Source of the DNA: Stenotrophomonas beteli
GTDB taxonomy: Bacteria > Pseudomonadota > Gammaproteobacteria > Xanthomonadales > Xanthomonadaceae
DNA length: 56,541 nt
Direction: 5' to 3'
NCBI RefSeq assembly: GCF_001431665.1
Contig: NZ_LLXV01000026.1
Span: 1 to 56,541 of the forward strand
A program made the translations under genes and the position numbers. Within the stretch, counting starts at the first letter, position 1; every line of letters starts with the position of its first letter. The notes under the pieces were generated by a model that had not been told where the DNA came from, searched no databases, and saw only the letters and a list, made by a program, of their open reading frames with translations. Positions 17,555 to 25,913 of the stretch are shown piece by piece.

Positions 17555-20242
17555 ATGAACTGGTTGAACGAGGTGCTGAACAACGACCCGAATCCTGTGG
17601 AAACCCAGGAGTGGATCGAGTCGTTGAAGGCCGTTATTGATGTCGAGGGCTCCGAGCGCGCGCATCAGCTGCTGGAAGGCATGGTGGAACTGACCCGTCG
17701 TTCGGGCGCCTACCTGCCGTTCTCTCCCACCACCGAATATGTCAACACCATCGAGCCGCAGCTCGAGGCCAAGAGCCCGGGCAATGCCGAGCTGGAATGG
17801 CGCATCCGTTCGATCATCCGCTGGAACGCGATGGCCACCGTGGTGCGCGCCAACCGCAAGCCGGGTGACCTGGGCGGCCACATCGCCTCGTTCGCCTCCG
17901 GTGCCACCCTGTACGACGTGGGCTTCAACCACTTCTGGCGCGCCCCCAGCGAGAACCACCCGGGCGACCTGCTGTTCATCCAGGGCCACAGCGCCCCGGG
18001 CATCTACGCGCGTTCCTTCCTGGAAGGCCGCATCAGCGAAGAGCAGCTGGACAAGTTCCGCATGGAAGTGGACGGCGGTGGCCTGTCCTCGTACCCGCAC
18101 CCGTGGCTGATGCCGGATTACTGGCAGACCCCGACCGTGTCGATGGGCCTGGGCCCGCTGGCCGCCATCTACCAGGCGCAGTTCATGCGCTACCTGGAAA
18201 ACCGTGGCCTGATCGAGAAGTCCGACCGCAAGGTGTGGTGCTTCATCGGCGACGGCGAGAGCGACGAGCCGGAAACCCTGGGCGCCATCGCGCTGGCCGG
18301 CCGTGAAGGCCTGGACAACCTGATCTTCGTGGTGAACTGCAACCTGCAGCGCCTGGACGGCCCGGTGCGCGGCAACGGCAAGATCATCCAGGAACTGGAA
18401 GGCGTGTTCCGTGGCGGCGGCTGGAACGTGATCAAGCTGCTGTGGGGCGGTTACTGGGATGCCCTGCTGGCCAAGGACAGCGACGGCGTGCTGAAGAAGC
18501 TGATGATGGAAACCGTCGACGGCGAATACCAGAACTGCAAGGCCTTCGGCGGCGCGTATACCCGGGAGCACTTCTTCGGCAAGTACCCGGAAACCGCTGC
18601 GATGGTTGCCGGCCTGAGCGACGACGACATCTGGCGCCTGAACCGTGGTGGCCACGACCCGCACAAGGTGTACGCCGCCTACCACCAGGCCGTGAACACC
18701 AAGGGCATGCCGACCGTCATCCTGGCCAAGACCGTGAAGGGTTACGGCATGGGCAGCGCCGGCGAAGCGCTGAACCCGACCCACCAGACCAAGAAGCTGG
18801 ACGACGAAGCGGTGCGCCACTTCCGCGACCGCTTCAACATTCCGGTGACCGACGCGCAGCTGGCCGACGGCCAGGTGCCGTTCTACCACCCGGGCCCGGA
18901 TTCGCCGGAAGTACAGTACCTGCAGGAACGCCGTGCCGCACTGGGCGGTTACCTGCCGCAGCGCCGCCGCAAGGCCGACAAGACCTTCGTGGCACCGAAG
19001 CTGGACGCCTACGAGCGCCTGCTGAAGAGCAGCGGCGAGCGCAGCTACTCCACCACCATGGCCTTCGTGCAGAGCCTGAACATCACCCTGCGCGACAAGG
19101 AACTGGGCCCGCATATCGTGCCGATCGTGGCCGACGAAGCCCGTACCTTCGGTATGGAAGGCCTGTTCCGCCAGATCGGCATCTACGCGCCGTTCGGCCA
19201 GAAGTACAAGCCGGTCGATGCCGACCAGCTGATGTTCTACCGCGAAGACCAGAGCGGCCAGGTGCTGCAGCAGGGCATCAGCGAGCCGGGTGCCATCGCC
19301 TCGTGGATGGCGGCCGGTACCAGCTACTCGGTCAGCAACGTGCCGATGCTGCCGTTCTACATCTACTACTCGATGTTCGGCTTCCAGCGCGTGGGCGACC
19401 TGGCCTGGCAGGCGGCGGACATGCGTACCCGCGGCTTCCTGCTGGGTGGCACCGCCGGCCGCACCACGCTGAACGGTGAAGGCCTGCAGCACGAAGATGG
19501 CTTCAGCCATCTGGTGGCCGGTGGCATCCCCAACGTGCGCAGCTACGACCCGACCTTCGGCTTCGAAGTGACGGTGATCCTGCAGCACGGCACCAAGCGC
19601 ATGATGGAAGACCAGGTGGACGAGTATTACTACGTCACCCTGATGAACGAGAACTACACCCACCCGGAAATGCCGGAAGGCGCGGCCGAAGGCATCGTCA
19701 AGGGCATGTACCTGCTGACCGACGCCGGCAAGCCGAAGAAGGGCGAGCTGCGCGTGCAGCTGCTGGGTTCGGGCACCATCCTCCGCGAAGCCATTGCTGC
19801 GGCCGAGCTGCTGGACAAGGATTTCGGCGTGACCGCCGACATCTGGAGCTGCCCGAGCTTCAACGAACTGCGTCGCGATGGTTTCGACGTGGAACGTGCC
19901 AACCGCCTGCATCCGGAAGGTGAGCAGCGCAAGGCCTACGTGACCGAGCTGCTGGAAGGCCGCCAGGGCCCGGCGATTGCCGCCACCGACTACGTGCGTG
20001 CGTATGCGGACCAGATCCGTGCGTTCGTGCCGATGTCGTACACGGTGCTGGGTACCGATGGTTTCGGCCGTTCGGATACGCGTGCGAACCTGCGCCGGTT
20101 CTTTGAGGTGGATCGGTACTACATCGCGCACGCCGCGATTGCAGCGCTGGCGAAGGAAGGGAAGATGACCGCGAAGGATGTGGCCCGGGCGATCAAGCAG
20201 TACAAGATTGATCCGGAGAAGGCTAATCCTGTTGGGGTTTGA
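17555..20242 (+). CDS. aceE: pyruvate dehydrogenase E1 component, homodimeric
   Basis: This 895-residue E1 subunit decarboxylates pyruvate with thiamine diphosphate and transfers the acetyl group to the lipoyl E2. Length is typical for AceE (about 887). The TPP/Mg motif is visible as FIGDGESDEPETLGAI through VVNCNLQRLDGPV (about residues 228-280). The N-terminal MNWLNEVLNNDPNPVETQEW is the usual AceE start, so 17555 is chosen over in-frame starts at 17531 and 17543. GGGAG precedes it. aceF and lpd do not follow: a terminator and then a low-GC island lie downstream. Confidence 0.98.
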   Translation: MNWLNEVLNNDPNPVETQEWIESLKAVIDVEGSERAHQLLEGMVELTRRSGAYLPFSPTTEYVNTIEPQLEAKSPGNAELEWRIRSIIRWNAMATVVRANRKPGDLGGHIASFASGATLYDVGFNHFWRAPSENHPGDLLFIQGHSAPGIYARSFLEGRISEEQLDKFRMEVDGGGLSSYPHPWLMPDYWQTPTVSMGLGPLAAIYQAQFMRYLENRGLIEKSDRKVWCFIGDGESDEPETLGAIALAGREGLDNLIFVVNCNLQRLDGPVRGNGKIIQELEGVFRGGGWNVIKLLWGGYWDALLAKDSDGVLKKLMMETVDGEYQNCKAFGGAYTREHFFGKYPETAAMVAGLSDDDIWRLNRGGHDPHKVYAAYHQAVNTKGMPTVILAKTVKGYGMGSAGEALNPTHQTKKLDDEAVRHFRDRFNIPVTDAQLADGQVPFYHPGPDSPEVQYLQERRAALGGYLPQRRRKADKTFVAPKLDAYERLLKSSGERSYSTTMAFVQSLNITLRDKELGPHIVPIVADEARTFGMEGLFRQIGIYAPFGQKYKPVDADQLMFYREDQSGQVLQQGISEPGAIASWMAAGTSYSVSNVPMLPFYIYYSMFGFQRVGDLAWQAADMRTRGFLLGGTAGRTTLNGEGLQHEDGFSHLVAGGIPNVRSYDPTFGFEVTVILQHGTKRMMEDQVDEYYYVTLMNENYTHPEMPEGAAEGIVKGMYLLTDAGKPKKGELRVQLLGSGTILREAIAAAELLDKDFGVTADIWSCPSFNELRRDGFDVERANRLHPEGEQRKAYVTELLEGRQGPAIAATDYVRAYADQIRAFVPMSYTVLGTDGFGRSDTRANLRRFFEVDRYYIAHAAIAALAKEGKMTAKDVARAIKQYKIDPEKANPVGV

Positions 20243-20306
20243 AGTTCGCTAAGGATTTCCAGAGGGCTGAGAGGCTAACTCTGGACTGCCTAGCTGTGTT
20301 CAACGG

Positions 20307-20337
20307 AAGGGCCGGGTCTGAGGGATCCGGCCCTTTC
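20307..20337 (+). terminator. aceE terminator
   Basis: The stem AAGGGCCGG/CCGGCCCTT is followed by TCT. It lies 65 bp after the aceE stop and marks the left edge of the AT-richer island. Confidence 0.8.
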
Positions 20338-20447
20338 TAGTTGTCTCAGCCTCAGCATAAAGCGCGGGATCACAGTCCAGCACGTGATATATAGTAATGC
20401 TCTAGTTGTGTGCGTCCGTCGCCTGTGGCTGGAGAATGGAGGAACAG

Positions 20448-21527
20448 ATGACACTTGATTCTTGCCAGGATTGCTCGACGTCGACGGGAGCGGTAGATGT
20501 GAGCCGTCCCATAGCAGATGGGGGCTCCACATGTGCGAAAAATACTCAAATCGTGAGTCTGTTCAGTGGCGCCGGGGGGATGGACCTGGGTTTCCATCAG
20601 GCTGGATTTGAGTTGGCCGTAGCCATCGATGGATTCGCGGCGGCGATTGATAGCTATTCTTACAATTTCAAAAGCGCCCTTGCTCACGTGGCTGACCTAA
20701 ACGAGATGGGTCCTGACGGCGTATTGGATCTCGTACGGAAGCGGGTGCCTAAAGGTGGCTCAATCGGAGTTATCGGAGGCCCACCGTGTCAGGGCTTTTC
20801 ACGAGCCAACATCTCGGCAGAGACTGACGATCCGCGGAATAGCCTTCCAAAGCTCTATCTGGAGATAGTGCAGGCATTACAGCGGGAGTACATAGTCGAA
20901 TTCCTGGTGGTCGAGAATGTACTGGGCATACGCGACAAAAAGCACGCTGCTACATACGCAGAACTGGTATCAGGTATTGACGAATCCGGTTTCAAAGTCA
21001 ACGAATGGGTTCTATGCGCTACCAATTTTGGAGTCGCTCAAAGGCGGAATAGAGTTATCCTGGTTGGGATGAATAAGCAACGTGGTTACGCAGAGCCGCG
21101 GGTGCAATCTTCTCAGGAGGTGCTAACCGTTAGAGATGTTATTGGGCATCTTGCTGAGCCGGTTCTTTTCTCGAAAGGAGCCGACTGTGCCGATTTTCCT
21201 GAGCATGTGAATCACTGGACAATGCGGCCTAAGTCGCATCGTTTCTCTCAGGCTGTGAGACCATCATCCAAACGTCGAAGCTTCAAATGTCTGGACTGGC
21301 ATAAGCCGAGTCCGACAATAGCGTTTGGAAATAGAGAGATTCATGTTCATCCTGATGGTCACCGACGCATTAGCATCTACGAAGCTATGCTGTTGCAGGG
21401 ATTTCCGAAGAATTTTGTGCTAAAGGGAAATCTCTCTCAGCAAGTTACCCAGGTTTCAAATGCAGTGCCGCCTCCTCTTGCAAAGGGAGTGGCAGAGGCG
21501 ATTTGCAGAGCAATGGAGAATATATGA
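20448..21527 (+). CDS. DNA (cytosine-5) methyltransferase
   Basis: This 359-residue C5-cytosine methyltransferase uses S-adenosylmethionine. Motifs appear in order: I LFSGAGGMDLGF (residues 38-49), IV GGPPCQGFS with catalytic Cys114, VI VVENVLG (154-160), VIII AQRRNRVILVG, then SIYEAMLLQGFP and motif X QVSNAVPPPLAKGVAEAI at the end. The target-recognition segment between VIII and IX is short. GGAGG lies five bases before the ATG at 20448, which decides the start. The stop overlaps the next start as ATGA, so translation is coupled. Base composition is clearly lower in GC than aceE, which indicates acquisition. Confidence 0.95.
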   Translation: MTLDSCQDCSTSTGAVDVSRPIADGGSTCAKNTQIVSLFSGAGGMDLGFHQAGFELAVAIDGFAAAIDSYSYNFKSALAHVADLNEMGPDGVLDLVRKRVPKGGSIGVIGGPPCQGFSRANISAETDDPRNSLPKLYLEIVQALQREYIVEFLVVENVLGIRDKKHAATYAELVSGIDESGFKVNEWVLCATNFGVAQRRNRVILVGMNKQRGYAEPRVQSSQEVLTVRDVIGHLAEPVLFSKGADCADFPEHVNHWTMRPKSHRFSQAVRPSSKRRSFKCLDWHKPSPTIAFGNREIHVHPDGHRRISIYEAMLLQGFPKNFVLKGNLSQQVTQVSNAVPPPLAKGVAEAICRAMENI

Positions 21528-23488
21528 AAGGGATAAATTCTTTGCCAGGCGAGGATAAGCCTGACCTTAGTGCGTCTATACGAGCCAGTACTGGCTCGGA
21601 CAATTCTGTTGAGACAACACTTAGGACTAGCGAAAGAGTAATTGCTAGGGTTACCGACGGAATATATAGACAACCTTCGTCTGCAATCAGAGAGTTGATT
21701 TCAAATGCCTATGACGCTGATGCGACGCGCGTCGTGGTGCATACGGACGCGCCTCGTTTCGAAAGAATTGTTGTTGAGGACGATGGTCACGGCATGGCGC
21801 CAGAGGCGCTGGCGTATTTAATACAAAACATCGGTGGTAGCGCCAAACGCAGGGGGGAGGGGTCTGGACTTGGGATGACGTCGTCCTCTGATCCTTCGCT
21901 TAGTCCTGGTGGACGCAAGTTGATTGGGAAAATCGGCATCGGTCTTTTCTCTGTAGCACAGCTCACTAACACTTTCCAAATAATCACAAAGACGAAAGGC
22001 GACGGATTTCGAACTGTCGCTTCTATTGTGATGCGGCAGTATTCAGACGAGCCAGGGAAGGTGGGTGATGACCAAGCAGAATTCGAGTCTGGCAAGGTTA
22101 GAATATGGCGGGAAGTTGCTCTGGATACTGATAGTCAAGGCACTACCATCGTTCTGAGCAATATTAGGCGGCAAGCCAGGGATACGCTCAGAAGTGATGA
22201 TGTATGGTCGGTGATTGAGCAAAATGAGGCAGCACTCGAAGATGAGAAGGTTGAGCTAGATCCTCCCAAGTATCATATCGGACGCACTGACCGGTCTGGG
22301 GAAATGCTGAGGTCAGTTGAGGGTGAGACGTCAGCGCTGCCTTGGGCCTCAGGTGATCGGCCTCATGAGCGATTTAGAAAGCTTGTAAGTTGCGTCTGGC
22401 GGGAAGTGGATGAGGGGAATTCGAACCCTAAGTTGGAAACCCTATTTGACTATTACTTGAGAATGGTTTGGCAATTGTCTCTGGCCATTCCATTGTCCTA
22501 TGTAGCGGGCCACCTGTTTGACGAGCCAGCATCCGGATGGACCCGAAGTTTTCTTTTGTCTAATAGCCCGAAGGGCAGGGCTATAGAGGCGGAAGAAGCT
22601 GGGGAAAGTTCAATTCGCGAACTGTTCGGGCTTTCTGCTGGCGATACGGAGGATTTCGGAGTTGTACTTGATGGGATCGAGCTTTCTCATCCGCTTCAGT
22701 ACCGAGACCTTCCAACAACGTCTTCTGCACTGAAGCAGCCGCTGGTCTTTGTGGGCAAGGTGTCGGAGCCGTTCTCGAAGGTTCCATTCGAGTTGAGTGG
22801 CGGTCCATTGGAGTTTGAGGCATATCTATTCTGGTCCCCCAAGATTGCCCCCGTTGAGCATCAAGGGGCCTTGGTCAGAATTAATGGTGCGAGCGGAACC
22901 CTGTTTGACCCAACATTCATGCGTTATCAGGTGCAAGAAATACAGCGATTGAAGCAAGTAACCTGCGAGATATTTGTTAAGTCCGGGTTGGACAGTGCAC
23001 TCAATATTGACCGGGAGTCGTTCAATGTGGCTCATCCGCATGCGGTGTACATAACAAAGTGGGTCCATAGTGCACTTCGTCAGCTTGCAACTGCTCAAAA
23101 GAGAGTTGCGGCGGAGGTGAGGGGGAGTGTTCGAGAAATTAGAGAGAGAGAATCTCACTCTAGGGTTCAGGCTATCGCTGATCGCGTTTGGGATAAAAAG
23201 AATGTCGGACGCGCGACTGAGCCGCCGGCTATTCGACTTTCAGATGGGCATGCGAATGGCGAGGGCGAGAAAGCCGACTACGTTTTCAGTCGAGCGGTAG
23301 TTCTATCTCCGGTCTTGGATGAGGCATTTGTCTCCAAGTCCACGATCGAATCCAGGCTGGCAGAGGAAAAGGTTCGGGCAATTGCGCAAGTTCTTGCAGC
23401 CTTCGATCTGCTCGATGTTCTATCCAAGTCACAGCAGGAAGAGCTGCTGAGGGCGATCTATCAAATTGTTGAGTCAGGGGGTAACTAA
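21524..23488 (+). CDS. Hsp90-like GHKL ATPase
   Basis: This 654-residue protein has an N-terminal GHKL (Bergerat) ATP-binding fold. The N-box is RELISNAYDADAT (residues 56-68, Glu57 the expected catalytic base and Asn61 the Mg ligand). The G1 box is EDDGHGM (85-91) and the G2 box GKIGIG (135-140). The N-box reads most like Hsp90/HtpG, but the C-terminal 450 residues are not HtpG and I recognise no nuclease motif in them. GHKL ATPases are known in predicted restriction-modification operons, usually as MutL/MORC relatives. Here it would be the ATP-driven partner of the methyltransferase. Coupled start (ATGA). Codons such as AGA, GAA and TTT are frequent compared with neighbours. Confidence 0.88.
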   Translation: MKGINSLPGEDKPDLSASIRASTGSDNSVETTLRTSERVIARVTDGIYRQPSSAIRELISNAYDADATRVVVHTDAPRFERIVVEDDGHGMAPEALAYLIQNIGGSAKRRGEGSGLGMTSSSDPSLSPGGRKLIGKIGIGLFSVAQLTNTFQIITKTKGDGFRTVASIVMRQYSDEPGKVGDDQAEFESGKVRIWREVALDTDSQGTTIVLSNIRRQARDTLRSDDVWSVIEQNEAALEDEKVELDPPKYHIGRTDRSGEMLRSVEGETSALPWASGDRPHERFRKLVSCVWREVDEGNSNPKLETLFDYYLRMVWQLSLAIPLSYVAGHLFDEPASGWTRSFLLSNSPKGRAIEAEEAGESSIRELFGLSAGDTEDFGVVLDGIELSHPLQYRDLPTTSSALKQPLVFVGKVSEPFSKVPFELSGGPLEFEAYLFWSPKIAPVEHQGALVRINGASGTLFDPTFMRYQVQEIQRLKQVTCEIFVKSGLDSALNIDRESFNVAHPHAVYITKWVHSALRQLATAQKRVAAEVRGSVREIRERESHSRVQAIADRVWDKKNVGRATEPPAIRLSDGHANGEGEKADYVFSRAVVLSPVLDEAFVSKSTIESRLAEEKVRAIAQVLAAFDLLDVLSKSQQEELLRAIYQIVESGGN

Positions 23489-23491
23489 CTC

Positions 23492-24697
23492 ATGGATGAG
23501 CAACCATCAGGAATTGCTGACGACATATTTGATGGCAATTTTGACTACGAAGCACCAGTTCCAAGCAGGGAGAGAAAGTTCCTGCCGTGGCATAGACCAA
23601 GAAAACAGTTTGTTCGAGATCGTCAATGGGTGGGTGAGGTCGATCGTCTCTTGGACGCTTCCCCGCTCCGTGATGGTAAGCCTTTGACCTATCTTGGTTT
23701 GCCGGGAAATGACTTGCTTGATCTCCGGCATTTTCATAGAAAAATATGTAGTGTCCGTGGCTGTGGCCTCTATTTTCTGGGTTTTAACTCTGCGGCCAGA
23801 AGCAATAAGGACGATGAGTTTGAAATGAACTTGTCCTTGGCGGAAGTTAAGAGTTTAGAAATGATCGACGAAAGGTCTGATGTGATTCTTGACGAGTTCT
23901 CTCTCTTGTCCAGAACGCAATCGGTGGCGTATAGGCGCGCCCGTGACGTCGGCCCGTTTGATGTTATTAATCTAGATCTGTGCGACGGATTCGGTGTTCA
24001 CCAACCCGGGCGAGAGAATGGTAGCTACTATGACTCGCTTTCCTCGCTATTGGCTCTCCAGGCCAGATACGATCGGCCTTGGCTTTTGTTCTTAACTACA
24101 AGAGTTGATAAGGATAGCGTGAATGAACGGGCGCTTGAAAAGCTCGTTGAGAAGTATCTCAACAATCTTAATGATAGTGAGCAGTTTGCGTCGAAATCAT
24201 CAGAACTGTTTGGGATTCTCGACGATCAGACGTTGAGGGAAAAGATGGCGGCCGAGCTAGGACATGTGCAGGTATTCCTCACGGGGCTCGCAAAGTGGCT
24301 GATCTCCCTGGCTCTTCAAGGGCGTCCTCCCACGTCTGTTAAATTGAAGAGTGTAATGGGCTACCAAGTTGCAAGAAAATCAAGTTGCGCAGATTTAGTA
24401 TCGCTGGCCTTTAGGTTCGATCCAGCCCATCAGGGGTTGCCCGATCCTTTGGGGCTCGCTGGTCGCGTAGAAGAGCAAATATCCGAGCCTGTATTGGCGG
24501 TGAGCGCAATTCAGAGAGTCGCTGCCATGAAGGATGTGGACGGTATTCTCTCGGGCGACGCGGCGCTCCTTAGTGAGGTGACAAGCGATATGGCTGATCT
24601 GGTCGAGCTAGCAAGGTATGATCGAAATCAGTTTATGAGATGGGTGGTTGGGGCGGCGCCCAACGCCGACGATATTGAGGTCACTCAGGTGGCATAA
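23492..24697 (+). CDS. third gene of the methyltransferase-ATPase operon, unknown family
   Basis: This 401-residue protein starts three bases after the ATPase stop, with AGGGGG as ribosome-binding site. I do not recognise it. The stretches TYLGLPGNDLLDLRHFH (about residues 67-83), PFDVINLDLCDGFG (about 155-168) and RPWLLFLTTRVD (about 194-205) are spaced like strands of a Rossmann fold and resemble the layout of SAM-dependent methyltransferases, but no classical catalytic motif is present. The C-terminal half is helical. No PD-(D/E)XK, HNH or PLD motif is visible. It could be a specificity or effector subunit; that is inference from the operon only. Confidence 0.85.
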   Translation: MDEQPSGIADDIFDGNFDYEAPVPSRERKFLPWHRPRKQFVRDRQWVGEVDRLLDASPLRDGKPLTYLGLPGNDLLDLRHFHRKICSVRGCGLYFLGFNSAARSNKDDEFEMNLSLAEVKSLEMIDERSDVILDEFSLLSRTQSVAYRRARDVGPFDVINLDLCDGFGVHQPGRENGSYYDSLSSLLALQARYDRPWLLFLTTRVDKDSVNERALEKLVEKYLNNLNDSEQFASKSSELFGILDDQTLREKMAAELGHVQVFLTGLAKWLISLALQGRPPTSVKLKSVMGYQVARKSSCADLVSLAFRFDPAHQGLPDPLGLAGRVEEQISEPVLAVSAIQRVAAMKDVDGILSGDAALLSEVTSDMADLVELARYDRNQFMRWVVGAAPNADDIEVTQVA

Positions 24698-24713
24698 GCG
24701 TCGCCTCGATCTT

Positions 24714-24743
24714 GTGCGGATTCAAGCAGGGTCCGCACTTCTC
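24714..24743 (+). terminator. weak terminator-like hairpin
   Basis: A GTGCGGA/TCCGCAC stem with an 11-nt loop is followed by TTCTC, 17 bp after the island operon. The poor T-run makes it uncertain. Confidence 0.4.
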
Positions 24744-24873
24744 ATTCGTGTGCTGAGCGATTCTCAAGGTTGTCCGCCGATCTTCCTCTCACTGCGGAGA
24801 TTATGCGATGCGCCTATGACTTGCATGCAAAGCACGGGCCCGCGATTCTCGATAAGGCTGGGCAATTTAGTTT

Positions 24874-25248
24874 CTATCGATGGCCCTGCAACCGCTCAGC
24901 CACTTGCGCAGTCAGCGCCAAACAGGCCATCTTTAACCCCTCCATCACCCGATCCCCCAGGTACTCCTCGGGCGCGCCGTTCTGCCGCGTCCGCTCCGCA
25001 GCCAGCATCAACTCCGCGACCACTCGTAACCCGGCCGCAGCACAATCCGCGTCTGCCAGCTGAAGGCAACGCCCAGGCAGCTGATGCCGCTCCGGCCAAG
25101 GCTGGCCATCCGCAGCCGCACCGGTTCCGATGCAGCGAAGCGTGGCGACGAAAGATCTGGGATCGGTGAACGGTTCGCGTTCGACGTCGGCGTGGGCGTT
25201 GTCCGGATCGTATAGCGCGTGCAGGGAACGGAAATCCGAGGTGCTCAT
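24874..25248 (-). CDS. hypothetical protein, 124 aa
   Basis: This 124-residue protein begins MSTSDFRSLHALYDPDN. The N-terminal half is acidic. A helical C-terminal half contains AELMLAAERTRQNGAPEEY. I recognise no domain, though proteins with this look recur in Stenotrophomonas and Pseudomonas (memory, unverified). The frame is open 81 codons further upstream (to 25491) across two hairpins. I take the ATG at 25248 because the upstream peptide is Gly/Cys/Val-rich and unlike the rest. The right edge of the low-GC island falls near this gene's 3' end. Confidence 0.6.
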   Translation of the reverse strand: MSTSDFRSLHALYDPDNAHADVEREPFTDPRSFVATLRCIGTGAAADGQPWPERHQLPGRCLQLADADCAAAGLRVVAELMLAAERTRQNGAPEEYLGDRVMEGLKMACLALTAQVAERLQGHR

Positions 25249-25641
25249 GGCAATGCTCCGTACAGGACAGATAGAAGCGCCACCGATAAAAGTGGCGGAC
25301 GATGCGAGGCTCGAAAACCGGTCAACAACCAATCCGGCGGGTCCGAAGACCCCCACGCACCGTCCGCCATGGACCGCGAACGGATTGCCAGCCGGCGCCA
25401 CGCAGAGGTGGCGCCGGCTGACAAGCGCAAACACCAGGCCGCATGGGCCGCAGGTGTTGACGCTTACGGCATTGTTGCATGGCAGGCGCACGGCGGAACC
25501 CTTGCGGTGCAGCGGTCTCGGCCGTTGCTAAGTTACCGCCCGAATGCGCTCCTAAAAGCACGGTTTGCCGCCGCCCGCGGTTCCAAAAGCGACACCCAGC
25601 TCAAAGCGTCGGCAGGCGAGGTGTGCCAATTGCGACACGGC
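25249..25641 (-). other. gene-free leader with two strong hairpins
   Basis: I see no convincing gene in this 390-bp gap. Two hairpins lie in front of the minus-strand gene. One at 25278-25297 has stem CGCCAC/GTGGCG with the loop CGATAAAA. One at 25390-25419 has a perfect 12-bp stem, AGCCGGCGCCAC/GTGGCGCCGGCT. Both contain CGCCAC and GTGGCG, so the arms could pair alternatively, as in an attenuator. Neither has a T-run. Confidence 0.45.
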
Positions 25642-25857
25642 TTAACGCTTCGGCGCTACGCCCGGCCGTAGCCACAAGGCGTCGTCACGATCCAAGTCGT
25701 AGTCGCTGCCAAATGCCAGCGCCGCTTCGCGTGGTGGCAGATCCGCGTAGCAATCCAGCAGATACTCATCCATACCGGCATCGTTGTGGTCGATGGCGAA
25801 CAGGCACAGCAGCTCATTGTCGAAGGCGTCTAGCCACGCGGCGTCGATTCGGGTCAT
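25642..25857 (-). CDS. small acidic protein, unknown
   Basis: This 71-residue acidic protein contains AFDNELLCLFAIDHNDAGMDEYLLDCYADLP. I know no family. GGAGG sits seven bases before the second of two in-frame ATGs, so MTRIDAAWLD at 25857 is the likely start rather than 25863. It follows mcrC on the same strand by 56 bp and could belong to that transcript. DNA-mimic or regulatory roles are imaginable for such acidic proteins in defence regions, but nothing in the sequence proves one. Confidence 0.6.
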   Translation of the reverse strand: MTRIDAAWLDAFDNELLCLFAIDHNDAGMDEYLLDCYADLPPREAALAFGSDYDLDRDDALWLRPGVAPKR

Positions 25858-25913
25858 GGTCATCCTCCAGTGGGGCGGGGAAGATGACGCGTCCTCGTCT
25901 CAAGACGTTGGAT

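Noticed and set aside
17552..20131. 859-codon open frame antisense to aceE
   Set aside because: It mirrors aceE almost end to end, and its His/Val/Gln-rich translation is what high-GC antisense frames produce. aceE is certain.
24770..24870. Short coding fragment (reading AEIMRCAYDLHAKHG...) right of the island
   Set aside because: It lacks a proper start and merges into antisense of the next gene. It may be a remnant, but it cannot be supported.
20243..24873. Integrase-flanked genomic island with attachment sites
   Set aside because: No integrase, tRNA target or direct repeat could be found at the edges, although base composition does support acquisition.
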